Shown: piece by piece, positions 8,094 through 17,010 of the stretch
Numbering within the stretch: the first letter of the stretch is position 1
Layout: each line of letters opens with the position of its first letter
DNA from: Gillisella vitis
GTDB taxonomy: Bacteria; Pseudomonadota; Alphaproteobacteria; Rhizobiales; Rhizobiaceae
NCBI RefSeq assembly: GCF_014204625.1
Contig: NZ_JACHLU010000003.1
Span: 62,001-126,000 of the forward strand
Reading direction: 5' to 3'
Length of the DNA: 64,000 bases
Program-made: the position numbers and the translations under genes
The notes under the pieces: model-generated
Told to the model about the DNA's origin: nothing
Databases searched by the model: none
Seen by the model: the letters and a program-made list of their open reading frames with translations, nothing else

Positions 8094-9071
8094 ATGAGCC
8101 TGTCTGCCAGACTGCCCGCTTCCAAACTGCCTGCCCTCAGTGAGCGGGGTGTCATTGTTGAGACGCACTGGAACAGGTTGGCCAAAACCCGCCGCCTCTA
8201 CACGCTGATGGGTGTGCTGGTTCTGCTGGTTGCGCTGTCCGGCTCCCTGTGGTTTGCCAATGATACCAATTCCGGCAAGTTTCTGAACCGTTTGCCGCAT
8301 GTGCTGGATTTTACCGAAACACTGATCCCGCGTGATGGCATGGAAATCTGGCGGGCGATGTTTGATCTGCCATCGCCCTATGATGATGGCAGTCTCAAAT
8401 ACAACTACGATGAAGGCCGTCTTTACATCACCCACGATCTTTATATCCCGAAATATTTCTACAAGATGGTCGAGACCCTCAATATCGCCTTGGTGTCGAC
8501 CCTGTTGGGCGGCGTGCTCGGCTTTTGCCTCAGCTTTGCGGCAGCGCGCAACATGATGCCGAGCCGATTTGTCCGCTGGCCTGTTCGCCGTTTCATGGAG
8601 CTGCTGCGGGCGTTTCCAGAGGTGGTGATTGCCGGATTCTGTCTGGCCATCCTGTCGCTTGGCCCGATTCCGGCCATGATTGCCGTGTCGGTTCATACCA
8701 TTGGCGCACTCGGCAAGCTGTTTTTCGAAGTGGTTGAAAATGCGGACATGAAGCCCGATGAAGGCTTGCGCGCCGTGGGCGGCACCTGGCTGGAGCGTGT
8801 CTGGTTTGGCATTGTGCCGCAGGTCATGCCCAATTTTATCAGCTATGCGCTGATGCGGCTGGAAATCAACGTGCGCGCCTCTACCATTATCGGTGCCGTT
8901 GGCGGCGGCGGTATTGGTGAGCCATTGCGCCTGTCGATCAGCCAGGGTCATGCCGCCAAGACGCTTGCCATCATCCTGCTGCTATTGACCACCGTTATCG
9001 CGGTTGATCAGCTTTCCGCATGGCTGCGGCGCAAGCTGGTGGGCGAGCAAGCTTTTCACGCTGTTGCCTGA
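8094..9071 (+). CDS. phnE: PhnE1, phosphonate ABC transporter permease
   Basis: A 325-residue inner-membrane permease. A first hydrophobic segment (LMGVLVLLVALSGSLWFAN) is followed by a periplasmic stretch and then by the permease domain (ALVSTLLGGVLGFCLSFAAA; VVIAGFCLAILSLGPIPAMIAV; TLAIILLLLTTVIAVDQLSAWLRR). The EAA-like cytoplasmic loop is EGLRAVGGTWLERVWFGIVPQ. The ATG at 8094 (MSLSARLPASKL) is favoured, but a GTG at 8040 is in frame and neither has a strong ribosome site. It forms a heterodimer with the next gene. Confidence 0.88.
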   Translation: MSLSARLPASKLPALSERGVIVETHWNRLAKTRRLYTLMGVLVLLVALSGSLWFANDTNSGKFLNRLPHVLDFTETLIPRDGMEIWRAMFDLPSPYDDGSLKYNYDEGRLYITHDLYIPKYFYKMVETLNIALVSTLLGGVLGFCLSFAAARNMMPSRFVRWPVRRFMELLRAFPEVVIAGFCLAILSLGPIPAMIAVSVHTIGALGKLFFEVVENADMKPDEGLRAVGGTWLERVWFGIVPQVMPNFISYALMRLEINVRASTIIGAVGGGGIGEPLRLSISQGHAAKTLAIILLLLTTVIAVDQLSAWLRRKLVGEQAFHAVA

Positions 9072-9080
9072 GGATTTGCC

Positions 9081-10571
9081 ATGACGATGCTCAACACAGC
9101 CGAGATGGAGCAAATCGCTGCTCGGCATCCTGAAATCTTCAGTCGCAGTCTGTGGCAGCGGTATCGCGTTCCGTGTGTGGTGGCGGCTATTGCGCTGTAT
9201 CTGGTGTTTTGCTGGTGGTTTTTTGCGGTTGGCAAGGTGATGTCCACCGCCAACTGGGGCATTGCCGGCAATTATCTTGCCGGCTGGGTGTCCTATGAGA
9301 TCCGCCCGGACATCAATATTGATACCGATGGTGCCATGACCATCACTTATTCGCGCTTCGATCCCATTGGTCCCAATCCCAACCCGGACTGGCTTTTGAC
9401 CCAAAAAGAGATGATGACGCGCACTGAGCCTGTGTCTGAAACACAGGCTCCTGTTGCCAAAAGCTCTGCTTTCAATTTCATGAGTGCAGCCCCCAAGGCG
9501 GCAGATGTGCAGGCGCAAGCGGTGCCTGTGACGCGCCGGGAAGAGGTGATTACCCATGCCTTGGTACACCTCGGCTCAAAGGCATCGCTGGATGTCACGC
9601 CTGCGCAGGTGGTGCTGGTGCGTGGTTCCGAGACGGTCACGCTGACACTCAACCGCAAGACCGATGAGGTGCTGGCAATGGGCACGCTGCCGTCCTGGAT
9701 GGAGCAGCGCGAGCGCGGTGGACGGGTGGTGGCCTATTTCGGCTTTGCCGGTTGGGCAGAGATCAGCGCCGATCGTGTGCGGGTGCGCAATCGCTTTTTG
9801 GGCTGGGCCAATTTTGTGTTCGATACCAATTCGGCATTTTTTGGCAAATCAATGAGTGAGGTCTTCAGCCTTGTCACCTCAGGCCCGCGCATTGATCCGG
9901 CCCAATCCAACCTGTCGCTGGCCTGGAACGATATTCTCTACAATCCCTCCTGGCAGCATCTGGATGTCTGGACCAAGCTTGCGCAAACACTGGTCATGGC
10001 CTTTGTCGGCACCTTGTTTGCGTCGATCCTGTCGTTTCCGCTGTCCTTCATTGCTGCGCGCAACATCACTCGAAATCGACCGATCAACCAGATCACCAAA
10101 CGGTTTTTTGACTTTTTGCGCTCTGTGGACATGCTGATCTGGGCGCTGTTTTTCACCCGCGCCTTTGGCCCGGGACCGCTGGCAGGGATTTCGGCAATCT
10201 TTTTCACCGATACCGGCACCTTGGGAAAGCTCTATTCCGAAGCGCTGGAAAATATCGATGACAAACAGCGCGAAGGCATTCAATCTGTCGGTGCATCACC
10301 GCTGAATGTGCAGCGCTTTGGCGTGCTGCCGCAGGTGTTGCCGGTGTTTGTGTCGCAAGCGCTTTATTTCTGGGAATCCAACACCCGCTCGGCCACGATT
10401 ATCGGGGCGGTTGGCGCTGGTGGCATTGGTCTGAAACTGTGGGAGGCCATGCGCACCAATCAGAATTGGCAGAATGTCTGCTATATGGTGCTGCTGATCC
10501 TGATGGTTGTGTTTCTGTTCGACGCCATCTCCAATGCTTTGCGCTCTCGATTGATGGGAACGCAGCGATAG
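9081..10571 (+). CDS. phnE: PhnE2, phosphonate permease with a large N-terminal soluble insertion
   Basis: This permease has 496 residues, against about 270-300 for a plain PhnE. Residues 31-50 form TM1, residues about 51-295 a mostly hydrophilic region containing a PVSETQAPVAKSSA linker, and residues 296-490 the permease domain with EAA loop EGIQSVGASPLNVQRFGVLPQ. By topology the extra region should be periplasmic. Long PhnE paralogs are known from rhizobial phosphate/phosphonate transporters; the role of the extra domain is unknown to me. GAGGATTTGCC precedes the ATG, 9 nt after phnE1. Confidence 0.9.
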   Translation: MTMLNTAEMEQIAARHPEIFSRSLWQRYRVPCVVAAIALYLVFCWWFFAVGKVMSTANWGIAGNYLAGWVSYEIRPDINIDTDGAMTITYSRFDPIGPNPNPDWLLTQKEMMTRTEPVSETQAPVAKSSAFNFMSAAPKAADVQAQAVPVTRREEVITHALVHLGSKASLDVTPAQVVLVRGSETVTLTLNRKTDEVLAMGTLPSWMEQRERGGRVVAYFGFAGWAEISADRVRVRNRFLGWANFVFDTNSAFFGKSMSEVFSLVTSGPRIDPAQSNLSLAWNDILYNPSWQHLDVWTKLAQTLVMAFVGTLFASILSFPLSFIAARNITRNRPINQITKRFFDFLRSVDMLIWALFFTRAFGPGPLAGISAIFFTDTGTLGKLYSEALENIDDKQREGIQSVGASPLNVQRFGVLPQVLPVFVSQALYFWESNTRSATIIGAVGAGGIGLKLWEAMRTNQNWQNVCYMVLLILMVVFLFDAISNALRSRLMGTQR

Positions 10572-10639
10572 TTTTCGCCGTATCATCATGATTCTGTCAT
10601 GGCGTTGGGGTAGCGAAACAACCTTGATTTCTGATCTGC

Positions 10640-10669
10640 GACAAGGTCATTTCATGACCTTGTCTTTTT
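10640..10669 (+). terminator. Intrinsic terminator after phnE2
   Basis: GACAAGGTCAT and ATGACCTTGTC are perfect 11-bp arms around TTC, followed by TTTTT. It lies 68 bp after phnE2 and 31 bp before the DUF1045 start, so phnCDEE transcripts should end or be attenuated here. Confidence 0.8.
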
Positions 10670-10700
10670 GATTCCCATCTCACCTCGGGGATATTCCATC

Positions 10701-11390
10701 TTGCGTTACGCCATCTATTTCACCCCGCCTCAAGGTCATGCTTTAACCATTGCCGCAAGCCGCTGGCTGGGGCGGGATGCCTTTAGCAATCAGGAGATGG
10801 AGCAGGTGCCGGTGCCGGGGGTTTCCTCCGGGGAGATTGCGGCCCTGACCGCCGAGCCACGCCGCTATGGCTTTCACGCCACCCTGAAAGCACCGTTCAG
10901 CCTGAAAGAGGGGGAAGCGGAAGAGAGTCTGGTGGAAGCGTTCGAGGCCTTTTGCGCGAGCAACACAGCCTTTGACATTCCGAACGTGATTGTCGGTCAA
11001 CTCGGCCCCTTCTTTGCATTGGTGCCCGATCAGACCTATCCGCAATTGCAGGATTTCACCGCCACCGTTGTGCAGTTTTTTGAGCGCTTTCGTGCACCGT
11101 TGTCGGACGCGGATATGGCGCGGCGCAAGCCTGAACGGTTGAGCGAGCGCCAGCGGCACTTGCTGGAACAATGGGGCTACCCTTATGTCATGGAAGAGTT
11201 CCGCTTCCATATGACGCTCACAGGCCCGGTTGATGCGGCGCAAAGCCAGACCATGCAGCTGGCCCTTGATGATGTGTTTGCTGATTACACCCACCGGGCG
11301 CTCGCAATTTCCGGTCTCGGTCTGTTTATCGAGAAAAGCCGGGGTGCGCCTTTTACTGCTGTGAGCTGGCTGCCGCTGAAGGCGGCGTGA
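10701..11390 (+). CDS. DUF1045 phosphonate-metabolism protein, 2H phosphoesterase superfamily
   Basis: A 229-residue protein with the two H-x-T motifs of 2H phosphoesterases: H59-A-T61 in YGFHATLKAPF and H170-M-T172 in FRFHMTLTGPV. TTG at 10701 is chosen because it gives the family's MRYAIYFTPP beginning and follows CGGGGA; the other in-frame TTG at 10668 lies in the terminator T-run. DUF1045 genes recur beside phnM in rhizobial phn clusters. It may open the cyclic ribose phosphate made by PhnJ, the job of PhnP, which is missing here; that is inference from fold and context. Confidence 0.88.
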   Translation: MRYAIYFTPPQGHALTIAASRWLGRDAFSNQEMEQVPVPGVSSGEIAALTAEPRRYGFHATLKAPFSLKEGEAEESLVEAFEAFCASNTAFDIPNVIVGQLGPFFALVPDQTYPQLQDFTATVVQFFERFRAPLSDADMARRKPERLSERQRHLLEQWGYPYVMEEFRFHMTLTGPVDAAQSQTMQLALDDVFADYTHRALAISGLGLFIEKSRGAPFTAVSWLPLKAA

Positions 11391-11395
11391 AGAAT

Positions 11396-11502
11396 CTAAA
11401 GCCTGTCGCAGCGAATAGGATTCACTGCGACAGGCTTTATCTCTTATTTAGCCGCATGTACGTTATCGTTTTATTGAGGACAATAAAACGCGACATGCTT
11501 TA
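11396..11502. repeat. 107-bp dispersed palindromic element, copy A
   Basis: It contains two palindromes: one built on AAAGCCTGTCGCAG and its complement, and one with TTTTATTG-AGGA-CAATAAAA flanked by CATGTACG and CGACATGC. The same 107-bp unit lies in reverse orientation at 45934-46040 with only scattered differences, mostly in the spacer between the palindromes. It fills the gap between DUF1045 and phnM and ends 11 bp before phnM. Confidence 0.85.
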
Positions 11503-11513
11503 AGGATTGTCCG

Positions 11514-12656
11514 ATGTCGAATGAAACCGTATTTTCCAATGCCACTGTGGTTCTTGAAGATCGTCTGTTGCCCAACAGCACCGTTGTGGTGCGCGATGGT
11601 GTGATTATCGATATTGCGGAGGGTGCAAGCCGCATTGGTGAAGATTTTGGCGGTGATTATCTCCTTCCCGGCCTTGTCGAACTGCACACCGATCATCTCG
11701 AATCCCATTATTCGCCGCGTCCCGGCGTGCGCTGGAACAAGACTGCCGCCATTCAGGCCCATGATGCCCAGATCGTCACATCCGGCATCACCACCGTGTT
11801 TGATTGTCTTCGGATGGGATCGGATGAAGACGGCGGTTTTGAACATGGCGAAATGCGCGATATGGCCGATGCCATTCAGGCTGCGGAAAAAGACGACCGC
11901 CTGCGCGCCGAGCATCTGATTCATCTGCGCTGCGAAGTGGCCTCTGAAAACGTGCTGCAACATTTCGAGGATTTTCGGGATGATCCGCATGTGCGGCTGG
12001 TGTCGCTGATGGATCATTCGCCGGGGCAGCGCCAGTTTCAGACCATGGAGCAATATACGCTCTATTACAAAACCAAGCGCGGCCTGACCGATGAGCAATT
12101 TGCCCGGTTTGTTGAAAATCGATTGGCCCTGTCGAGCCGCTATTCGTCAAAGCATCGTGATGTCTTGGCCGAAATCTGCGCGGCCCGCGGCATTACCGTG
12201 GCAAGCCATGATGATGCGACGCTTGAGCATGTGGAAGAGGCCAAGGGCCACGGGGTGAAGCTGGCCGAATTTCCCACCAGTCTGGATGCGGCCGATGCTT
12301 CGCACAAGGCTGGCATCAGTGTGCTGATGGGCGCGCCCAATGTGGTGCGCGGTGGCTCCCATTCCGGCAATATTGCCGCCACCGATCTGGCCGAGCACGG
12401 CGTGCTGGATGTTCTGTCGTCGGACTATATTCCGCTCAGCCTGTTGCACGCGCCTTTCGTGTTGGCCGATCGCTATGATCATATCAGCCTGCCGCAGGCG
12501 CTGACCATGGTGACGGCAACGCCTGCCCGCACGGTGGGGCTGGATGATCGGGGCCGTATCGCCCTTGGTTTGCGTGCCGATCTGGTGCGGGTGCGCCATA
12601 ACCACGGCGTTCCCGTGGTGCGGTCCGTCTGGCGGCAGGGAAACAGGGTGGCGTGA
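11514..12656 (+). CDS. phnM: PhnM, alpha-D-ribose 1-methylphosphonate 5-triphosphate diphosphatase
   Basis: A 380-residue amidohydrolase-superfamily enzyme that removes pyrophosphate from the 5-triphosphate made by PhnGHIL. The metal-binding motif H58-T-D60-H61 (LHTDHLESH) sits after the first strand; further ligand regions are HLRCEVAS, VASHDDAT and NVVRGGSHSGN. Length is normal. AAGGA lies 8 nt before the ATG. The stop overlaps the phnN start as GTGATGG. Confidence 0.94.
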   Translation: MSNETVFSNATVVLEDRLLPNSTVVVRDGVIIDIAEGASRIGEDFGGDYLLPGLVELHTDHLESHYSPRPGVRWNKTAAIQAHDAQIVTSGITTVFDCLRMGSDEDGGFEHGEMRDMADAIQAAEKDDRLRAEHLIHLRCEVASENVLQHFEDFRDDPHVRLVSLMDHSPGQRQFQTMEQYTLYYKTKRGLTDEQFARFVENRLALSSRYSSKHRDVLAEICAARGITVASHDDATLEHVEEAKGHGVKLAEFPTSLDAADASHKAGISVLMGAPNVVRGGSHSGNIAATDLAEHGVLDVLSSDYIPLSLLHAPFVLADRYDHISLPQALTMVTATPARTVGLDDRGRIALGLRADLVRVRHNHGVPVVRSVWRQGNRVA

Positions 12657-13246
12657 TGGCAATACTCTCTGCTCATCCTGAGCCGTCGCAGGCCAAAGGC
12701 CGCATGATCGTGGTGGTTGGTCCTAGCGGCGCTGGCAAGGACAGTCTGATTGCCTATGCCAAACAGCATTTTGAGGGAAACAGGGCTGTGCATTTTGTGC
12801 AACGGATCATCACCCGCCCAGCCAATGCCGGCGGTGAAGATCACTCTGCTGCGACACCATCGGAATTTGATGACCTGAAAGCCGCAGGTCACTTTGCTGT
12901 GGATTGGGATGCGCATGGTTTGAGCTATGGCATTCCCAGACAGGCGTGTGAATGGATTGCCAGCGGCGGCGTGGTCATTGCCAATGGATCGCGGTCGGTT
13001 TTGCCATGTTTTCAGCGGGTTTTTCCAGATATGACGGTCGTGAATGTCACGGCCAGGCCGGACGTTCTGGCAGATCGTCTGGAGGCGAGAGGGCGGGAGA
13101 ATCGTGACGAAATCCTGCGCCGTCTGGCGCGTGGTACGCTTGAGATTATCGGTGACTATCATGTTGTCACCCTCGATAATTCGGGTGTTCTTGCCGAGGC
13201 AGGGATGCGATTTACCGCTGTTATCGAAGGGTTTCTGTGCTGCTGA
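12656..13246 (+). CDS. phnN: PhnN, ribose 1,5-bisphosphate phosphokinase
   Basis: A 196-residue guanylate-kinase-like enzyme with P-loop GPSGAGKD at about 22-29. It converts ribose 1,5-bisphosphate to PRPP, the last step linking phosphonate catabolism to nucleotide synthesis. The ATG at 12656 overlaps the phnM stop; the GTG one codon earlier is less likely. It ends the phn cluster, and a 15-bp-arm hairpin follows. Confidence 0.93.
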   Translation: MAILSAHPEPSQAKGRMIVVVGPSGAGKDSLIAYAKQHFEGNRAVHFVQRIITRPANAGGEDHSAATPSEFDDLKAAGHFAVDWDAHGLSYGIPRQACEWIASGGVVIANGSRSVLPCFQRVFPDMTVVNVTARPDVLADRLEARGRENRDEILRRLARGTLEIIGDYHVVTLDNSGVLAEAGMRFTAVIEGFLCC

Positions 13247-13286
13247 AACCAGTTTTTTGCAAGCAGAGTGTGATACCGATCTGTGC

Positions 13287-13321
13287 GAGACTGTCTGGTT
13301 CAATCCGAACCAGACAGTCTC
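13287..13321. repeat. Perfect 15-bp hairpin between phnN and the chemoreceptor gene
   Basis: GAGACTGTCTGGTTC and its exact complement flank a 5-nt loop. The arms share the GTCTGGTTC core with the palindromes at 15644-15825 and 21193-21235, so this is a member of a dispersed repeat family. It sits between convergent genes and may also stop transcription, although no T-run follows on either side. Confidence 0.75.
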
Positions 13322-13353
13322 CAACGAATGATACCACAGGGTCAGCTGATTTT

Positions 13354-15318
13354 TCAGAACTCTTCCCATGAGGCATTTGCTGCATTGGCAGAGGCCGCAG
13401 ATGATGCCAGTTTGCCAGAAGGGGCGCTTTTGCCAGAAAAGGCGCTGGCGATCTTGCGCCCAAGTGCACGTACTGGCGATTGAACCGGCACCTCGGCCAG
13501 ACGCGACGGGATGGTGTTCTGTGAGCTATCAGACAGCTTGAACTGAGACAAAAGCTCGTTCAGCAACGCGACTTCGCGGGCCAGACCGTGGCTGGCTGCG
13601 GTCGATTCCTCCACCATGGCTGCGTTTTTCTGTGTGTCCTGATCCATCTGGTTAACGGCAGTGTTGATCTGCTGTAGACCACTGGACTGTTCGTGAGCCG
13701 CTTCGACAATGGCGCTGACATGCCGATTGATTTCCTGCACTTCTGATACAATTGTTTCCAGTGCCTTGCCGGTTTCGCCAACAAGCTGCACGCCGGATTG
13801 AACCTGCGTGTTGGATGTGTTGATCAGTGCCTTGATATCTTTTGCGGCATTGGCAGAGCGCTGGGCCAGTTCGCGCACTTCCTGCGCAACAACAGCAAAC
13901 CCCTTGCCAGCTTCACCTGCACGGGCAGCTTCGACACCGGCGTTCAAAGCCAGAAGATTTGTCTGGAAGGCAATCTCGTCAATGACAGTGATGATATTGG
14001 AGATTTCGCTGGAGGATTTTTCAATCTCTTCCATGGCAATCACGGCCCGGCGCACCACCTCGCCCGATTTTTCAGCGCCAGCTTTGGTGCGTGCCACCAG
14101 AATGCCCGCCTCTTGTGCGCGGTTGGTGCTATCCTTGACCGTGGTGGTGATTTCTTCGAGTGCGGCGGCAGTCTCTTCTACGGAAGCAGCCTGCTGTTCT
14201 GTACGCTTGGCCAGATCATCTGCTGCCGATTTCATCTCATTGGAGCCGGCTTCAATGGCGCGAGCGTTTTGCGTAACGCCCATGAGCGCCTGTTGCAGCT
14301 TTTCGGCCGAGCTGTTGAAGTTGGCCCGCACAACATCGAGATTGTCTGTAAAGGTCTGGCTGATGCGGTAGGACACATCACCGTCCGCCAGATGCGCAAG
14401 ACCGCTTGCGAGATTGTCGACAGCAAATTGAATGTTTGCGGCTTCCTTTGCCTTCTGGGCTTCCCGCTCCAGACGTTCTTTTTCCGACAGGCTGCGGTTG
14501 GCTTCGGTTTCCTGCTCCAGACGGATACGTTCAATGGCGTTGTCACGAAACACCGCAACGGCCTTGGCCATCTGCCCGACTTCATCCCGGCGCTCAAGCC
14601 CCTTGATGTCTTCCTGTGTATCGCCATTTGATAGCGCTATCATTCTCGCGCAAAGTTGATTGACCGGGCCTGTGACACCGCGCGTTGCAATGAAAAGGGC
14701 TGCTGCGACACTTGCCAGAAACAAAAGTGACAATGTGAGCAAAGCGTTGACAATACTGCTGCCGGTGTTGGCCGACATGGCTTCACTTTCCTTCAGGAGT
14801 GCGGCCACTTTATCATTGTTCCATGCGCGCAGGTCTTCACGCCATTTCGCAATCATGGGGTCGGCTTTTGCCAAGATCGTCTTGCTCTGCGCATTGTTGC
14901 CAGCGGCACTGGCCTCCATGGCAGTATCGGTCAGAGCAAAAATCTCCTTTGCTTTGGCGGCGAACCTGTCAATGTCGCCTGAATTTTCAGGTGTCAGCGC
15001 CTTGGATTTTTCAAGCCGGTCAAGAAGCGTTTCCTTGTTGAGTTGATAATCCTTGCGCACCTCCTGCGCTTCCGCTGAGCTTTGGTCATATGTCATGGCC
15101 TGATAAGCATCATAGCCGACTGCGACCAGAGATGTTACGGAGCGGGCCACATGGTTTGCCGCAATATTATCCGTTGCAATAAAGTCCGAATAGGTATCAT
15201 CAGCGACGCTGTAATTCTGCGCAACATAGGCAAGGCCACCGACGCCAATGAGACAAACCGGAATGACAACGGATAGAATTTTTGTTCGAATGCTTGCATT
15301 GTTTAGGAATGACATCAT
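13354..15318 (-). CDS. Methyl-accepting chemotaxis protein
   Basis: A 654-residue transmembrane chemoreceptor. The N-terminal TM1 is [21 protein letters not shown]; a helical periplasmic sensor follows (about 150 residues, no recognisable ligand motif); TM2 is near [21 protein letters not shown]; then HAMP, and a signalling domain with the hairpin tip core [22 protein letters not shown]. The last five residues, SWEEF, fit the CheR/CheB-tethering pentapeptide (xWxxF). Two adjacent ATGs (15318, 15315) follow AGAAAGCAAAG. The ligand cannot be read from the sequence. Confidence 0.93.
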   Translation of the reverse strand: MMSFLNNASIRTKILSVVIPVCLIGVGGLAYVAQNYSVADDTYSDFIATDNIAANHVARSVTSLVAVGYDAYQAMTYDQSSAEAQEVRKDYQLNKETLLDRLEKSKALTPENSGDIDRFAAKAKEIFALTDTAMEASAAGNNAQSKTILAKADPMIAKWREDLRAWNNDKVAALLKESEAMSANTGSSIVNALLTLSLLFLASVAAALFIATRGVTGPVNQLCARMIALSNGDTQEDIKGLERRDEVGQMAKAVAVFRDNAIERIRLEQETEANRSLSEKERLEREAQKAKEAANIQFAVDNLASGLAHLADGDVSYRISQTFTDNLDVVRANFNSSAEKLQQALMGVTQNARAIEAGSNEMKSAADDLAKRTEQQAASVEETAAALEEITTTVKDSTNRAQEAGILVARTKAGAEKSGEVVRRAVIAMEEIEKSSSEISNIITVIDEIAFQTNLLALNAGVEAARAGEAGKGFAVVAQEVRELAQRSANAAKDIKALINTSNTQVQSGVQLVGETGKALETIVSEVQEINRHVSAIVEAAHEQSSGLQQINTAVNQMDQDTQKNAAMVEESTAASHGLAREVALLNELLSQFKLSDSSQNTIPSRLAEVPVQSPVRALGRKIASAFSGKSAPSGKLASSAASANAANASWEEF

Positions 15319-15643
15319 TCTTTGCTTTCTTTTTTGAATAGGGGGACGTTTGTGACACGCGTTGCAGGGCACTTGGTGCAGCAAACGAGTGATGAATACC
15401 CTTCATGGGCAATGTCTGTTTACAGCAGTGTGCATTTTACAAAGCGCACATGAAGTATGCTGTAATTATTTGAATTATATGCATAATTTCGTCGAAATCG
15501 ATTTCGATCCAAGCCGTTATGCTCTGATGTTTCATATTTATGGAGGCTTATTTAAAATACAATTAAGCTATCATAATTGATTTTTGTCATTTTTGAAAAA
15601 TCGTAAAAAAGCGCTTTGTCAGGTGGAAAATTTTCAAAATATG
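15319..15643. other. Gene-free upstream region of the chemoreceptor
   Basis: I see no credible gene. The stretch is AT-rich and contains a 6-4-6 inverted repeat AATTAT-ATGC-ATAATT at 15473-15488. A possible minus-strand promoter (TTCAAA, 16 bp, TATGAT) lies around 15575-15605. A very similar AATTAT motif precedes yceI at 18856. Confidence 0.35.
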
Positions 15644-15825
15644 AGAGTCGGTCGGGTTCAATCTCAGAGGACACGACGCAAATGTTTTTGCGTTTTAAAA
15701 CCCCTTCCCACAAAGGGGGAGTCTGTTGCATCCTGTGCAAGCCGCTGTAGGGGCTCCCTCACCCTTGTGGGGAGGGGTCTTTCTTGTTTGTGTCGTGTCC
15801 TGTGAGATTGAACCAGACAGACTCT
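15644..15825. repeat. 182-bp MITE-like element with 39-bp terminal inverted repeats
   Basis: The ends 15644-15682 and 15787-15825 are inverted copies of 39 bp with four mismatches; each carries AGAGTC, GGTTCAATCTCA and AGGACACGAC in order. Nested inside is a second inverted repeat (ACCCCTTCCCACAA against TTGTGGGGAGGGGT). There is no coding frame of its own. The outer end matches the AGAGTCTGTC ends of other repeats in the window, and another AGAGTCTGTC-type end abuts it at 15854-15890 and runs into the stop of the TPR gene. Confidence 0.8.
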
Positions 15826-15887
15826 GTATTCCTTTGTTTTCGTTTGTTTTTGCGGGAAAGCCTGTGACCACATTTCCCTGACAGACT

Positions 15888-16724
15888 CTAGCGCACCGGG
15901 TTCTGTGCGGCTGCGCCATCCTTGGCGGCCAGTTGTTTCCAGGCATTTTGCTGGCTGAGCATGGTGCGCAAATAGGCGACATTGGCTTCAGCCTGATCAG
16001 GTGACAGTTCCTGTCGGGCAATCTTGTCGGCTTCATCGAAGCGGCCCTGAAGGCCAACCACCAGCGCCAGATTTTGACGCACCCGGCTATCGGCTCCGGG
16101 CTGCTGGGTTGCTGTGCGCAGGTAGGTTTCTGCGGTTTTCAAATCACCACTCAACACATAGGACATGCCCATATTGGAGAGCACCGATGGCTCGTTGGGT
16201 TGGATTTGCAAGGCTTGCTGATAGGCGCTGCGAGCATCCTGCGCCCGGCCGAGCTGATCAAAAACCGCGCCTTGCGCAGAATAGAGCCGCCAGTCTGGCC
16301 GATCGGGGGTCTGGGCACGGGTGAGGGTGGCCAATGCCTGCTCAAGCTGCCCGGCTGCTGCCTGTGCCTTGCCATAGGCACCCAGAACCTGCCGGTCTGT
16401 GGGATTGGAAATGGCAACCTGCTGCATCACCGCAAGAGCCTGCGGTGCACGGTTGCTCATTTGCAGCAGATTGGCATAGGCAATGCCGATCTGGGGGCTT
16501 TTCGGGGTTTTGGCATAGGCACGACCCATGGTTTCTGTGGCGGATGCAACCTCAGCCGGCGTCATCTGATCAACAGGCTTTGTCAGTGTCGGAATGGAGC
16601 CGGTGGTCATGGTGTCTTTGGTGCCGGTGGACGCGCAACCGCTGAGGCCAAGTACCAGAACCATTGACGCCAGCACCAAGGCGAGACGCGACTGATCTTT
16701 TGCCAAATTTTGCCGAACGGACAT
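15888..16724 (-). CDS. TPR lipoprotein, TadD-like
   Basis: A 278-residue secreted lipoprotein: a basic N-terminus, hydrophobic run and lipobox LSGC with Cys30 as the acylation site. Several TPR units follow (IGIAYANLLQMSNRAPQAL, GAYGKAQAAAGQLEQAL, AQGAVFDQLGRAQDARSAYQQAL, SNMGMSYVLSGDLKTAETYL). The layout matches TadD, the outer-membrane TPR lipoprotein of Flp pilus assembly, but no other tad genes are in the window. AAGG lies 8 nt before the ATG. The stop codon lies within a dispersed repeat end. Confidence 0.8.
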   Translation of the reverse strand: MSVRQNLAKDQSRLALVLASMVLVLGLSGCASTGTKDTMTTGSIPTLTKPVDQMTPAEVASATETMGRAYAKTPKSPQIGIAYANLLQMSNRAPQALAVMQQVAISNPTDRQVLGAYGKAQAAAGQLEQALATLTRAQTPDRPDWRLYSAQGAVFDQLGRAQDARSAYQQALQIQPNEPSVLSNMGMSYVLSGDLKTAETYLRTATQQPGADSRVRQNLALVVGLQGRFDEADKIARQELSPDQAEANVAYLRTMLSQQNAWKQLAAKDGAAAQNPVR

Positions 16725-16816
16725 GATTTTACCCTTGCGACCCTAAAATCGTTCCCCGGACTGCGTTTGGCTCATTGTGCAACAAACGGCATCCATTGCT
16801 TTCGTTTGTGTTTTCC

Positions 16817-16851
16817 TTTTTGGGAAAAGAGGCGACAGCTTTTCCCAAAAA
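16817..16851. promoter_or_regulatory. 13-bp-arm inverted repeat between divergent genes
   Basis: TTTTTGGGAAAAG and its exact complement flank a 9-nt loop. It lies between the divergent TPR and aminopeptidase genes, about 90 bp from the former and 160 bp from the latter, so it could be an operator or part of the repeat family. No regulator can be named. Confidence 0.5.
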
Positions 16852-17010
16852 CACTAACACGCTCTATTGCTTGCATGATTCCTTAACCAGGATGTGATTT
16901 AACGCTGTCGATAAACACGATGCGCAAGGCAATCCTGACATAAGTAATAATCTGTTAAGACTAACAGAATGTTAATTTGTTTGCGTCCTGATTGAGAGCA
17001 GAAGGCGATT

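Noticed and set aside
13287..13321. tRNA T-arm-like sequence GGTTCAATCCGAACC
   Set aside because: It resembles a T-arm but there is no acceptor, anticodon or D-arm around it. It is the hairpin of a dispersed repeat, with the same core in other gaps.
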